Shown here one piece after another: positions 1 to 10,750 of a stretch of 64,000 nt of DNA. This DNA is from Pampus argenteus (Eukaryota > Chordata > Actinopteri > Scombriformes > Stromateidae), in the NCBI GenBank assembly GCA_036937835.1, contig CM072870.1:19248001-19312000 (forward strand), read 5' to 3'. A model generated the notes under the pieces. It was not told the DNA's origin, did not search any database, and was given only the letters and a program-made list of their open reading frames with translations. A program made the position numbers and the translations under genes. How positions within the stretch are numbered: position 1 is the stretch's first letter; each line of letters opens with the position of its first letter.

Positions 1-2050
1 CTCACTCCTGCAGATATCTGCACAGATTAAATTAAGACTATTTAAACTTTTTGCTGCCAGATCACTTCTCTAAACAATCATTTGGCCCCTTTTTTCTCAC
101 TCCACTTTTTGGCTCACCCTCTTTATTTTCTTCATGTCTTTATTTTGTTTCCTAACAAAAGCCAGGACCGGGAGGCACATGATTAGGCTGCCACTAATTG
201 GTATCAGATTCACAGGTTTGGATCAGCACCGTGCTGGCACTGGAGCCAAAGCATTGCTCACATCTGCATGGTGAGTAGGTCTCTGAGAACCCGAGTGTGT
301 CAAGCCGTTTGGCCCACCATCAGTTTCCTCTCACAGAATCAAGGCCTGCCATCACGCACAGTGCTCCAAGCACACACATGTATGACAAGCTTTCATGTAA
401 AGCCAAACTCTGATCAGAAGACCTCCATATTGACACCTTTCATGGTCTGTTAGCACCTTGACAGTGAAGAAGCAGGACAGCTGAGATGTCTGCAGTGTGA
501 CGGAAAGAACCGTCCGGCGTGTAGAGAGAAGGTTGAAGTTAATGGAGGCGAGGCGGACATGGGGATTAAGGAGTGGGGTCTGCCTGCTGTATTTTCTGTT
601 TCGTGACTTCCAGAAACTCACACGCACAGACTCGTGTGAAAAATATATATACCTAAAATGCAGACACACACTTGCACTTGTCGCTGCTGGGTGGGCTGAA
701 ATGCTGTGCAAAAAATGATGGTGATAAGAAGAAACAATGAAAAAAAAAGAAACCAAAAAAATAGAACAAGAGAAGTGTGGCGCACCGGCATACTCACTGA
801 CCATGTCCTCTTTCCCCAAGGGACACCGCTGACCCAGAAAACAAAGACCTAGCAGGTTGTCAGTGGCTAAAGGACGGTTTGCGGCCATTAAACTAGTGAA
901 GCAATTGCGTGTTCACCACAGTACACAACATTCGCCAGCAGCAAACACTTGGGAGAGTGCCACTGGATATAAGACAGCAGCCTCGAGGGGTTTCCTGCCA
1001 ATAGCTCCAACGTCAAACACTTGGCAGCTTCAGCACCACCCATCTTTTGGTTTACCCCTTATTTAACCTGACAAGTTCACTAAGAACACATGTTTGTTTA
1101 CAAAAAAAAAACTGCCTTTTTGGGGGTGATTGCAAGGGGATTGCTGGATCTACAACAGCCCTCGCCTACCTGTGAGGTGTGCAGTACCACCGAATCTTTC
1201 AGATATCTAATCAATGAAGAAGGAGATCCTATTTTCCATAATGTATTTGCTGATACATGCTAATAATAAAATACTACTGATGATTACTTGAACAGACAAT
1301 GGCAATTTTGAATGGTCAAAAGTGTTTTTCCCCAGCTTTAAATACAAATGACAAAGTTATTTTAGGAAATTTTGTCGTATTATTCCTTTAGATTCTTCAT
1401 ATAATTAATGTACACATGACAATGTATTATTAATCTATAAGTATTTGTATTGATGACATGTATAATAATAATAATAATAATCTAAAACTATTATTTTTAA
1501 GCAAGAAGAAGAAGCTCTCAGAGCATTATGCAGATCATGAAAAATTCTACCACTGTTGCAATTCATACTGGTTGATAACGGTCATAAATAACTTAATATT
1601 CATTCATGAGAGAAGGCTGCATTAATTATTTATTCTACATATCTTTTATGTTGGGTGGATGAATAGAGCTGACTTTTCCAATTAGGAACCCACCATCTCT
1701 AACACATCTCTGGTTACATCCCCTGCTGGTTGCTTCCCACCAATCTGAAGACCTCTTACTGTTTCTCTACCTCTTCGTTGCAACTTCCCAATGCTACTGT
1801 CTACGTCACCCTCCTGCTGCTTCTCTATCAGTGTCTCGACATATTTTTCAACAGGATTTCTGTTGCTCCTCTGCCATCTACTTTACTTGCTTGCTGCCTC
1901 TGCCAGCTACTTACAGGTGGCAATCAACACCTTGGGAAGTATAAGTTGGGATGGGAAAAGACTTGGAAGTAACTTTTTAGGCGAGCTGGAGAGAAGGAAG
2001 AAAACGAATCCTTCATTCGAATCATTTCATTATATCAGTTGTCTGTAGTC
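1..2050. other. Non-coding stretch, no gene seen
   Basis: I see no convincing exon on either strand. The DNA is mixed unique sequence with short A-runs. At 1463-1481 there is an (ATA)n tract of about 19 bp. Between about 1690 and 1900 the plus strand is pyrimidine-rich, which opens two overlapping short reading frames full of Leu, Ser and Cys. Their composition follows the base bias and shows no recognisable domain, so I do not call them genes. Confidence 0.6.
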
Positions 2051-2051
2051 T

Positions 2052-2128
2052 TGTCATGATGTGATGACTCTAGGTAGGTAGATAGGAGGATGTCCTATCT
2101 ACCTACCTAGAGTTATCACATCATGACA
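2052..2128. repeat. Near-perfect 36-bp-arm hairpin (inverted repeat)
   Basis: The left arm (2052-2087) and right arm (2093-2128) are reverse complements over 36 bp with one C/T difference, which would be a G-U wobble in RNA. The loop is only 5 nt (2088-2092). The inner part of each arm carries the TAGGTAGGTAGATAGGA word or its complement, and the outer part carries TGTCATGATGTGATGA. Pairing ends abruptly outside the arms. It could be a small fold-back transposable element, a young palindrome, or the stem of a hairpin RNA. It is the strongest secondary-structure feature in the window. Confidence 0.9.
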
Positions 2129-2801
2129 GTTTATATGGCTTTTGCAGTCTTTCAGGAAGCTCCAAAGCAAATTATTACTGATTATGTCAATAATGATTCA
2201 CTATAACTCAGTCTGATGACTCCGTGTTTAAGTTTTCAGTCATGCTTGTATTGAATATCTCTAGTGAAAACTCAAACTGACAAAAGATTTTTGACTGTAA
2301 GATCAAAATGTTGCTTCTATTACATTCAATGGAGGAATGAGCACAGCGTATAATATATTTTCACTTTCTTGACCCGTTGATTGAATCACTGAACACGCCT
2401 ACAGCAACCATCGAGGAAGAAAAGCAACCTAATTTGTTTTCATATTCCATCTCAATCCTCATATTTGGCAAGCAAAGCAGTCTAACATAGCACCATCGAG
2501 TACGGATATGAGGCATATGGTTACTTCCAACCCCAACTCACCCCAGACTGGTATTTGCCAGACTATTTGCGGGCAGCCTTTCATTCTGACCCACCATCAG
2601 ATAACAGAAAAATACAAATCAGGAACTTTGATTGAGAGAGACAACTTCCCTGTTGCCTTTCACGAGACACCACAAGGCAGGACAGAAGGCGGAAAGTGAC
2701 TTTCAAAATGTATCGTTTCCATTTGTTTTGACTGCCATTCATCTCGCTTACTTTTTAATTAAACCCCAGTGAGGTCAGAAAGATTGTTATGCCGCTTTTT
2801 T

Positions 2802-2818
2802 AAAAAAAAAAAAAAAAA
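2802..2818. repeat. A17 homopolymer
   Basis: Seventeen consecutive A follow six T (2796-2801). It might be a retroposon poly-A tail, but no retroposon body is recognisable upstream. A T14 run lies nearby at 2985-2998. Confidence 0.9.
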
Positions 2819-3307
2819 GCTTTTTGTGGAAATACAATCCTGTGACCATTTCCACTAAACTGGAGTTACCTAATCCTTGCTCTGTGCCCCATGGCAGCCC
2901 TCTCACACTCTGAACTTCATCCAAACACAACAACCAAGGACTGTACACAGCATGAAGAAAAACAGTTATAACATGATCTCTCTCTTTTTTTTTTTTTTCT
3001 TGTCCCTTTTTTCTTTTATTGTCAGTCTCCCCCCTCTGGCACACCCAATCAAATTAAAACTGGAGGGTGGAGAAGGGAACTGGGGCCCCCGTGTCCCTAA
3101 ATTCATAGAAGAGGGAGACCAGAGACAGGAGTTTCACCCCCTTTTACTTCACGTAATCCCAGCAAGAAACCGAAGAGTAGAAGAAAGGGCAACATCTGCT
3201 GCCAAAAGACGTTACAATAACAGAAAGAAAACCAACCAGCCTGAAACACCTAAACCCTTTCATAATCTAGGATACAGTGGGAGGGTTTGAAACAAGTGGC
3301 AAAACTG

Positions 3308-3335
3308 GTGTGTGTTTGTGTGTGTGTGTGTGTGT
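3308..3335. repeat. (GT)n microsatellite
   Basis: A GT dinucleotide tract of about 28 bp with one TT interruption. It continues into an irregular TG-rich segment to about 3350. Confidence 0.95.
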
Positions 3336-5802
3336 ATGCATCTGTGTGCGTGGACAGCCCACCAGTTCCACTCATGGGTAACAGATGGTGCCTTATCATT
3401 GGCCAGGATCGGCTGCGCAGCACACATTCCTAGACAGAACGGTAATGCTTTTTATGATGTTCAGTTAATGCTAACTTCACATAGAATTACACACCAAATT
3501 ACTGCCGGAGCATGCTCATTACTTTGTGCGTTATCGGTGTCGAACTCATCAGACAGAACATGCTGGGGGGGCGTTTGTTGAGATAATTGTTGTCTAATGA
3601 TTGGACAAGCTATTGCGCCTTTCTGTGTGCTTTCTTTTTTAATTATACATCCAGACATATATGCCAATAGCATGACCCATTTGCACCCGCTTACGAGTGC
3701 TCATCATGCAAACATGGTTCCTCACCTGGCCACCCTAAAAGCTGGCCTTTTAGCAGCGTCCCTCCTGCTTCACTCTTTTAATAATGCCCTTTTATTCTTG
3801 AACACGTTATTAAACACTGTCACTCAGGCAAAATACCAGGAATAGTTGGATAAGAGCCTGAACAAGGTTGGGGAGGGGTAGAAAGGGCGGAGGGGTAGAG
3901 TACTCTGAGTGATAGATCTGTTTGAGTCCGTAAATGCTGGTGTTCTGAATAGCGAGAGAAAGGTAAAAGCCAGGAGGCTGAAGAAAGGCTGGATGGTGGC
4001 CAAATGCATTACGGTTGGGGTGAGGAGTTCACGCAGGGGTGCAGCAGGGGGGCCAGTGTTCACTCTGGCGGCACGCCGTGATGGATGGTCAGCGAAGAAG
4101 ATGATTGACACCTGGCATAACTGACTGGGTGATTGACAAATGCAGTGGGCATGTTAAAGTCTGCGGGTGGTGTTGGCGTTCTGGCATTTGTGTTGAGTGC
4201 AAGAGCGTGTACCAGAACAGATGTCTATGCGGGCTCTCTGGGGTATGAACATGTGTTTGAGTCCATGTATTTGTCTGGATGCATTCGTCAATATGTGGTT
4301 CAGTTTCTCTTTTACACATCTGGGATTATTTTAACAAGAACGTACTTTCAGGTAAACACATCCTCTGCTAAACGTAACGCTGAATGTTAGATGACCAATT
4401 TAAGAGAATGGAGCAGGGTTAATTTCTATTGGTTTTATTATTGAAGGAATAATTTGACATTTTGGGAAATGTGCATATTCTCTTACCAAGAGTGAGTTAA
4501 ATGAGAAGATTGCTATTGCTCTCATCTGCATGCTAAATATGAAGCAAAGCTAGAAGGTGAGATTAATTGACAGCAAGGGCCTTACTCTGTCCAAAGGTAA
4601 AAATCTTACCTACCAGCACCAGTGAATCTGATTTATCTTGTTTGCTTTATCCATTTGACCACTATGTGCTCAGATGTCAGCTTGCTAGCGAGCTACCTTT
4701 ATGAGACATTCAGATAAAGAATAGTAATACATTGAGAAAAAAAACACAAGGGGCTTTTATTGGTGTGAGTGTGTGTGTGTATCCCCTGTTTTACAGTCGC
4801 TCCTTTTCCCATGATTGTGTTCGTAAAAAAATTTTCAGGCCCCAGTTGGAACCAGAAGTTGTAATTCTACGGTTTGGCCACTGTCAAATTGGCTTCAAAG
4901 CCCAGTGCTGTTACTGGGGACTTGGTGCAATCATTTCACTTAATTAGTATAGAGGGAGGTTTTTTTTTTCTTCGTTATTGTAGATCTTGCTCGCAGCATG
5001 CGGGACAATCTGGAGAATTTATCAAACGTAGCTCTGGCGTCATCTTGCAGCCACATGCAAGTTGAGTGCTCCTGAGTGCACCGGAGCAAAAGGGAAGAGA
5101 GTCGAGATCGAGAGGAAAAACCAGGATTGGAGCACAGTCGCAACCTGCTGACTTCTAGCACTGTGGACCATTACAAAATAAACAATATATAAAGAAGAAA
5201 ATAAGAAGGCTATCTTTTGCATCAAGTGTCATTTTGAATGCACCTTTATCCACACAGGAATATATATGTGGACGCACATATGCAGACGCAGTTTAATTCC
5301 AATTGAAAAAAGTTGCACTGAAAAAAACAACTGTAACAGTTCTAAATTGTTGCTTTGTGAAATTTATCAGCCAGCTCTTATATATCTGTAATGCCAAAGC
5401 TAACTGTTGGATTAGGGTAACTGAGCTATAATTGGACAGCTTACTCATGCTTGGAAATATGACATTATGAATTTAGGTACAGCTAAAACGAGGCAGTCAG
5501 AGTTTATAGGAGATTTGTAATGGGCCTGGAAAGCCTCTATATAGTAATGTTACACTAGTAATACACTAGTAGCTGACACAATGACTGATGGCAGTACCTA
5601 AGTGGCCCTGTTTTGATATTTAATAGCCCTAGTACCCCCAAGTGTGAGACAAAGCACATGATAAGGCTTAACCGGGGCTATGACAGGCTTATCCTACTGG
5701 TTACTGCGAGGAGTGACAGGCTGATGGGAAAATTAGTTTCCAAAGCGATGTGAGAGTAGCCACATATTGATGATGTCACCAGAGCAGGGCTTGGCACAAA
5801 GT

Positions 5803-5828
5803 CACACACACACACACACACACACACA
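5803..5828. repeat. (CA)13 microsatellite
   Basis: Thirteen uninterrupted CA units, followed by a degenerate CATACGTACATACA tail. It is the first of a cluster of CA tracts reaching to 7.32 kb. Confidence 0.95.
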
Positions 5829-6120
5829 TACGTACATACACAAGGATCACCTGCCTGGAGACAGGGTAGATTATGGGGAATTAGGGGCCACTGTGTGACT
5901 TGGCACTGAAACTGGGGGTCCTGTTGTTGTCGGCGCAGGATCTGATCTTCTGCCAAAACACACTAACACACTCTTACAATAGAAAGCATACAGATGACCG
6001 AGGAGACACCGATGCGAACACATGCACAAGGTAAAGACAGCCGCACTTTTATGCCCGTCGGCCTGCGCTGACACAGGCATACCGTGCACACTGTACAATG
6101 CACTTGCATGAGCACACGTA

Positions 6121-6144
6121 CACACAAACACACACACACACACA
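6121..6144. repeat. (CA)n microsatellite
   Basis: About 24 bp of CA repeat with one AA interruption. A shorter CA tract follows near 6200. Confidence 0.9.
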
Positions 6145-6571
6145 ATCTGCTTCAACCTGTAACACATTATGTGACGCCACATACAAATCCTCTCATATAC
6201 ATACACACACACAAGCTCCCAGCAGTGTAAGTGTGCCCCTCATCCAACAGTAGCAACTGTAACAATGACAAGGCTTAGCGGGGCAACAGTAGCCCCCTGT
6301 AGATTGACATAGGAGACCGCTGTTCATACAGTGCAACCATTCACAGCCTCAGAGCTTGATAACTCACTTTCAGCCAACACTAACCTGCAGCTGTGCACTA
6401 TTATAATTAACAGTGAGGCCTTTACATGAAATGTCAGCCTTTATTCAGGCCTTTAGTGACAAGCATATCCAGCTAATGTAAGCCCGGATTTGGTATGCTT
6501 TAAATACGGCATGCAGCAGTCATGCTTAAAGATTACTCTTATACTTTAACTTGCCATAGTTGGTAACATAT

Positions 6572-6597
6572 AAAAAAAAAAAATATATATATATATA
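6572..6597. repeat. A12 plus (AT)n low-complexity tract
   Basis: Twelve A run directly into seven to eight AT units. It has no coding potential. Confidence 0.9.
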
Positions 6598-6923
6598 AAA
6601 ATAAAACATTAGATTTAAAACAGCAAATTCGGTTACTGTTTGTTACAGCAAATTAAAATACTGGTCATTTTAAAGAGGATATAATAACGTTAACTCAAAA
6701 GTACACTTACTGAGCTTTCGAACATATCTATTGGTCTTCATCAGATTTGTTGTCATAGTTACTATGATACATCACATGACCGACAGTGAAGAGACCTGCA
6801 GGTAAAACATTAACATTTAACTCTTTGTGTAAAAACAGTGTGTACTTTTACATGAGCTTGTTGCCACTCTCCTGCATTTAGTTTTAAAACACACATGACA
6901 TTGACAAGCTGCTCGATGTCAAA

Positions 6924-6938
6924 CACACACACACACAC
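6924..6938. repeat. Short (CA)n tract
   Basis: About 15 bp of CA repeat. Further imperfect CA-rich DNA lies at 7131-7160. The open frames across 6.9-7.25 kb are made of these repeats (runs of His and Thr) and are not genes. Confidence 0.85.
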
Positions 6939-7294
6939 CAAAACACCTGTGCATTTAACCCACATACATGTTAGAATCATGCCTACATGTTTATTTCACA
7001 AATACACAAACAAAATGGCACAACAGACAGACACTAAATCAGGTAGTATTAAAAACAATGCACACGTACTCACAGGGACACATACAGTTGTGGAGTATGT
7101 ACTCTATTATCTACGGGCAGCAACACACCAGCGCACACACACACGCACACATACACTCACTTACAGTACACCAAGTCATGCATATCTCTCACACAGCCCT
7201 GCCAGTTGTCAGTCACTGCCTTTGAGCACAAGGCCTGAGGGACTAGATTAAATCCTTCTGGAGACAGGATGACGGGCACAAAGGCCTGCACAGA

Positions 7295-7321
7295 ACACAC
7301 ACACACACACACACACACACA
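7295..7321. repeat. (AC)13 microsatellite
   Basis: An uninterrupted 27-bp AC tract. Confidence 0.95.
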
Positions 7322-7504
7322 AAGTGAATGACGGCATGTCCTATGCTAACTATCTCTACATGATGGAAACTCAGCGTTCTTTTCTCAGATCTTATGACAG
7401 ATTCGCAGGAACACACACAACTTATTCTCAGAAAATGAATTACCTGTCATTCCGTTCAATCCCTCAGCTCATAATACAGAACATTGTGCATCTCTGTGAA
7501 CCGA

Positions 7505-7865
7505 TATAATAGCTTCGCAGCCTGATTAATTCCTCGAGTCGTAACGCGCATCAAACAAAGTGGAATGCTTAAATTTTTTTTAGTTGCTGAAACCGGGCCG
7601 GAAATTAAAAGCCCACCAGTAAATATTTTGTTGTGATTGCCTGCAAATAATGAGAGACGAAATAATGCGCGCTCGTAAACGTTTCATTGCCTCGGCCTCC
7701 GGGGGTAATATAAACAAATGCCTGATTTAGTCTTTATCTGTGCAAAGTAACAAATCACAAATTAGTGGCTCAGTGTTGTGCTGTGCCATGCCTGACAGAC
7801 CCCTTCTATTCCCCATTTAATGATATATCTGCAATAGTTAATTTTCTTCCTTAAATTGCATTGAA
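7505..7865. promoter_or_regulatory. Candidate conserved non-coding element A
   Basis: About 360 bp of unique DNA with no simple repeat and no exon. It combines AT-rich transcription-factor words with about a dozen retained CpGs, including CGCGC-type clusters near 7545 and 7670. Visible words include GATTAAT near 7523, GTAAAC at 7675-7680 and TAAACA at 7711-7716 (both forkhead-like), and several AAATTA or AATAAT words. CpG retention inside AT-rich unique DNA is typical of selected developmental enhancers in fish, but conservation itself is not tested here. Confidence 0.4.
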
Positions 7866-8649
7866 CCTACGGAGGTCGGAGGTATTGTCAAGTGACTTGG
7901 GTAGCTGTATATTTGAAATCAGCCAGTTGCCGTGTTGTGATTCGTGCAGTGTTTCTCCACTGGCTGCTGACAAAGTGTTGGCAGCTGCAGATGAGTTACA
8001 GACATATTTTAGAGGATACTTTTGTTTTTGCTTGTCGCATCACAAAGCGGCAGCAGCTAGGCAACCGCCAGCGAAAGCCGGAGTCTCCAGGCTTGAGAAT
8101 GAAAGTTATGCAGAGGCAAAACAGATGGTGATGAGTTGAAGTTTTTTTGGCATGGTGCTGCGCAATTTTTGATGCGTTCTTTTGTTGCTCTTGAACGCCC
8201 GACGTCAACTGTCTTCCTGGCTCTGCTGCGAGTGGCCGTAGCAGCTGTGATAATACTGCAGTGACAGGATTATGAAGGGTTTATGACCTAGTTCCTGCAG
8301 TGAGATGGGGCGAGTCAAACCTCTGACTATTTCATTGCAATATATGTCTATAAATTAACTTTTTGCTCACTTAATGTGTGCATGTGATATTGGCCGTTAT
8401 CCTTTGTTTCACTAAAGCAGCTGAAGGGGGCATTTTTGTCCACACATACTTTTTTACACATACTTTGCATTACGGGTAAAACCCAACGTAAGCTGCATTG
8501 TTGCTGTGGGAGCAAGAAAGTATTTTATTGACAGATGACATGATGTTATGGCTGCCCCATCTCTTCTCTCAGATGAAAACTATGCCGGTGATTGATGACA
8601 GCAACATCTGAAAAATCCTCCATTTTTTCACCCTTACAAACATTAACAG

Positions 8650-8746
8650 AACTGCTCCCGGAAGAGAGAAATTGCTGTCAAAGATACTTATGTGCCAATA
8701 TATTTATGACACTTATGTTAGTATATTTCTCTCTCCGGGAGCAGTT
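8650..8746. repeat. 22-bp-arm hairpin with 52-nt loop
   Basis: The left arm (8650-8672, AACTGCTCCCGGAAGAGAG and four more bases) and the right arm (8725-8746) are reverse complements over 22 bp with a single-base bulge in the left arm. The loop of about 52 nt is AT-rich and holds a direct repeat of ACTTATGT. The arm length fits a pre-miRNA-like stem, though the loop is long for that. A fold-back element or decayed inverted repeat of a small DNA transposon is equally possible. Confidence 0.85.
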
Positions 8747-9228
8747 TGAACATTCGAACATATATTTTTCTCGGGTGCTGAGGATAGTCATCCAGTTTCT
8801 GAACAGACCTCCAGCACTCCTTTGTCCTTGAGTTTGGAATCCATATGTGTGACTTTGCACCATCCACCTACAGTGTTATTATGTTTTTGATGAACAGGCC
8901 GTGAGGGTGCAGTCCAAATTCAAGGGCACAGCCCATCTATCTGCCATCTGTCAGCAACTTGTCATGTGGCTTTAGTAATTACACAAGCGTAAATATGGCC
9001 AGGAGACAGTAGTTTGATGGCTGGATGGAGATCTATCTGGAGTGTATTCCTGTGTGTCTCACAAGCAAATCACTTCGCCTTTCCTCTCAGGAAGTGGATA
9101 CAGTATTTATGTATGTGTAGCTGAGGCCTCTGACCTGTGATCCTTCAACATGGCTTGTTGATTGGGTGGTGACCTCCAGTGCAAACCGGGACTTCAAGAC
9201 TTAGATGGATGGAGCCTAGAGATTGTTT

Positions 9229-9250
9229 GTGTGTGTGTGTGTGTGTGTGT
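9229..9250. repeat. (GT)11 microsatellite
   Basis: Uninterrupted GT tract of 22 bp. Confidence 0.95.
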
Positions 9251-10731
9251 TTGAATGGTAATGACACAGATGCAGATAGAAGAACAGCCTGTGCCATGAT
9301 TTTGATCTGGGATCCTTTTTAAAAGAAAAACTTGTTTCTTTGAATTGTCACTGGCGTCCAAACCACTGACTAACGGCATGTCCTTTAAAAAAAAAAAGAC
9401 TTCTTTTTATGAGGCATTTACTGCCTTCACAAGGTAACCAAATAGTGAAACAACCAATGAATAAAGATGAAGACGAGATGGTTTTTATGCATTAACATCT
9501 TTGAGCAGATAACGTAAGGGAAACAATTTGTGGAAGCAATAAAAAAAAAAAGGGCCTATAAACTATTTAAGGGAGATCAAGGAAACAGACATTTGACTCT
9601 GAAGCAACAGCAAGGGTGGGTAAAACACCTTAAATCTTCCATTAGATCCATTTTAGACTCCAGATAGATTCTTTATCTTTACGTGTCGGTAGTAGTAAAA
9701 GATTTAATTTGTCTGTATGCGGTGTGGGTCAACTCTTGGTGGTCTGTCAGACATTGAGGAACTCCGACTGCTTCTTAGTAGAAAAAGCCCTCACAGTAGG
9801 AGCTCTATTCACATTATCGATTCTTCTACACCAGTGTGTGTCTTTGACAGGACAAAATGAATTGACACCGTCTGAGAAGATGCATCTTTTCAGATAAACT
9901 GGAAAATGTCTTCAATTTAAATTCTATTGATTCTGGGGTTTTTCTGTTTTTTTTTTCAAGAACTGACAAAGATTGACACATAAATGGAACCACTCATCTT
10001 TACTGTTTTCTACTGGGATTTTTCGAGCATATGTACATCTGTTTTTCAAGGTGAGGTAGCCATTACTGGCACCTGTTTTGGACTTAGGTAGATTCTTCAT
10101 AGTGAAGTAAAAGAAAAGCAATGAGGGATGAAACTAAGGTGTGTGGATTCACTGACAGGGGGCAGTCATTTAAGCAATGCCTGACCAAGCACGTTTGCCT
10201 TCGGGAGAACTTAAGACATGAGGATCTATACTTTTGATGTTGACTGACAGGTGAACATCCCACCTTCCTACCCTCAAGGCTCTAACCTTTCAGGTGTAGA
10301 CATAACCAGCTGATTGTCACATAGTGTTCATTTCCTCTTTGTATTTTACGGTGGCAGGTAGTTTTTTTTTTCTTTTTGTCAACTTATACATGGTTAAACT
10401 AGTGAAAGGGTGAGGCTTTTCATGCAAGGGTTAAAATGTAATGTTTATTGTAAGAGTTTCTGTTATGCCTCCTGCATTCTGTTTCCCAGCCTGGGGGAAA
10501 CTAGTTTGATTCACTGCAGGACTGGACTCCATGTCTCCCACACAATGTAATGAGCTCCTACAAGGTCCGCGGTGCCAGAAGTCGTTCCAGCTGGTAGGCC
10601 TCTTTTGGCTTTGCTCGGCCCACTCTTCTCTTGATCTAGGGTTTATGGCATCTCAGTGTGGTACAACTCAACATCTCCACCCTTGCTTTTCTGGCATGTC
10701 TTAGGTCAGACCCATCTCATCCATGTCAAAC

Positions 10732-10750
10732 TATGATAAGACTTATCATA
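10732..10750. promoter_or_regulatory. Palindromic double GATA site
   Basis: TATGATAAG and its exact reverse complement CTTATCATA are separated by one base. Each arm holds the TGATAAG form preferred by GATA-family factors. A 19-bp palindrome built from two GATA cores is a plausible binding site, but I have no evidence of function. Confidence 0.3.

Larger units (their letters stand above)
2129..5800. other. Non-coding stretch, no gene seen
   Basis: Mostly unique sequence with homopolymer runs and a (GT)n tract near 3.31 kb. The open frames at about 2877-3290 and 3312-3581 on the plus strand are low-complexity or run through the GT repeat. Two TGATTGACA words, of the PBX/MEIS-like type, lie 28 bp apart at 4102-4110 and 4130-4138. 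No splice-flanked coding block could be defended. Confidence 0.6.

Noticed and set aside
8463..8479. 17-bp word CTTTGCATTACGGGTAA shared in inverted orientation with 18034-18050
   Set aside because: A single 17-bp match in 64 kb on both strands is not far from chance expectation, and the flanks do not align.
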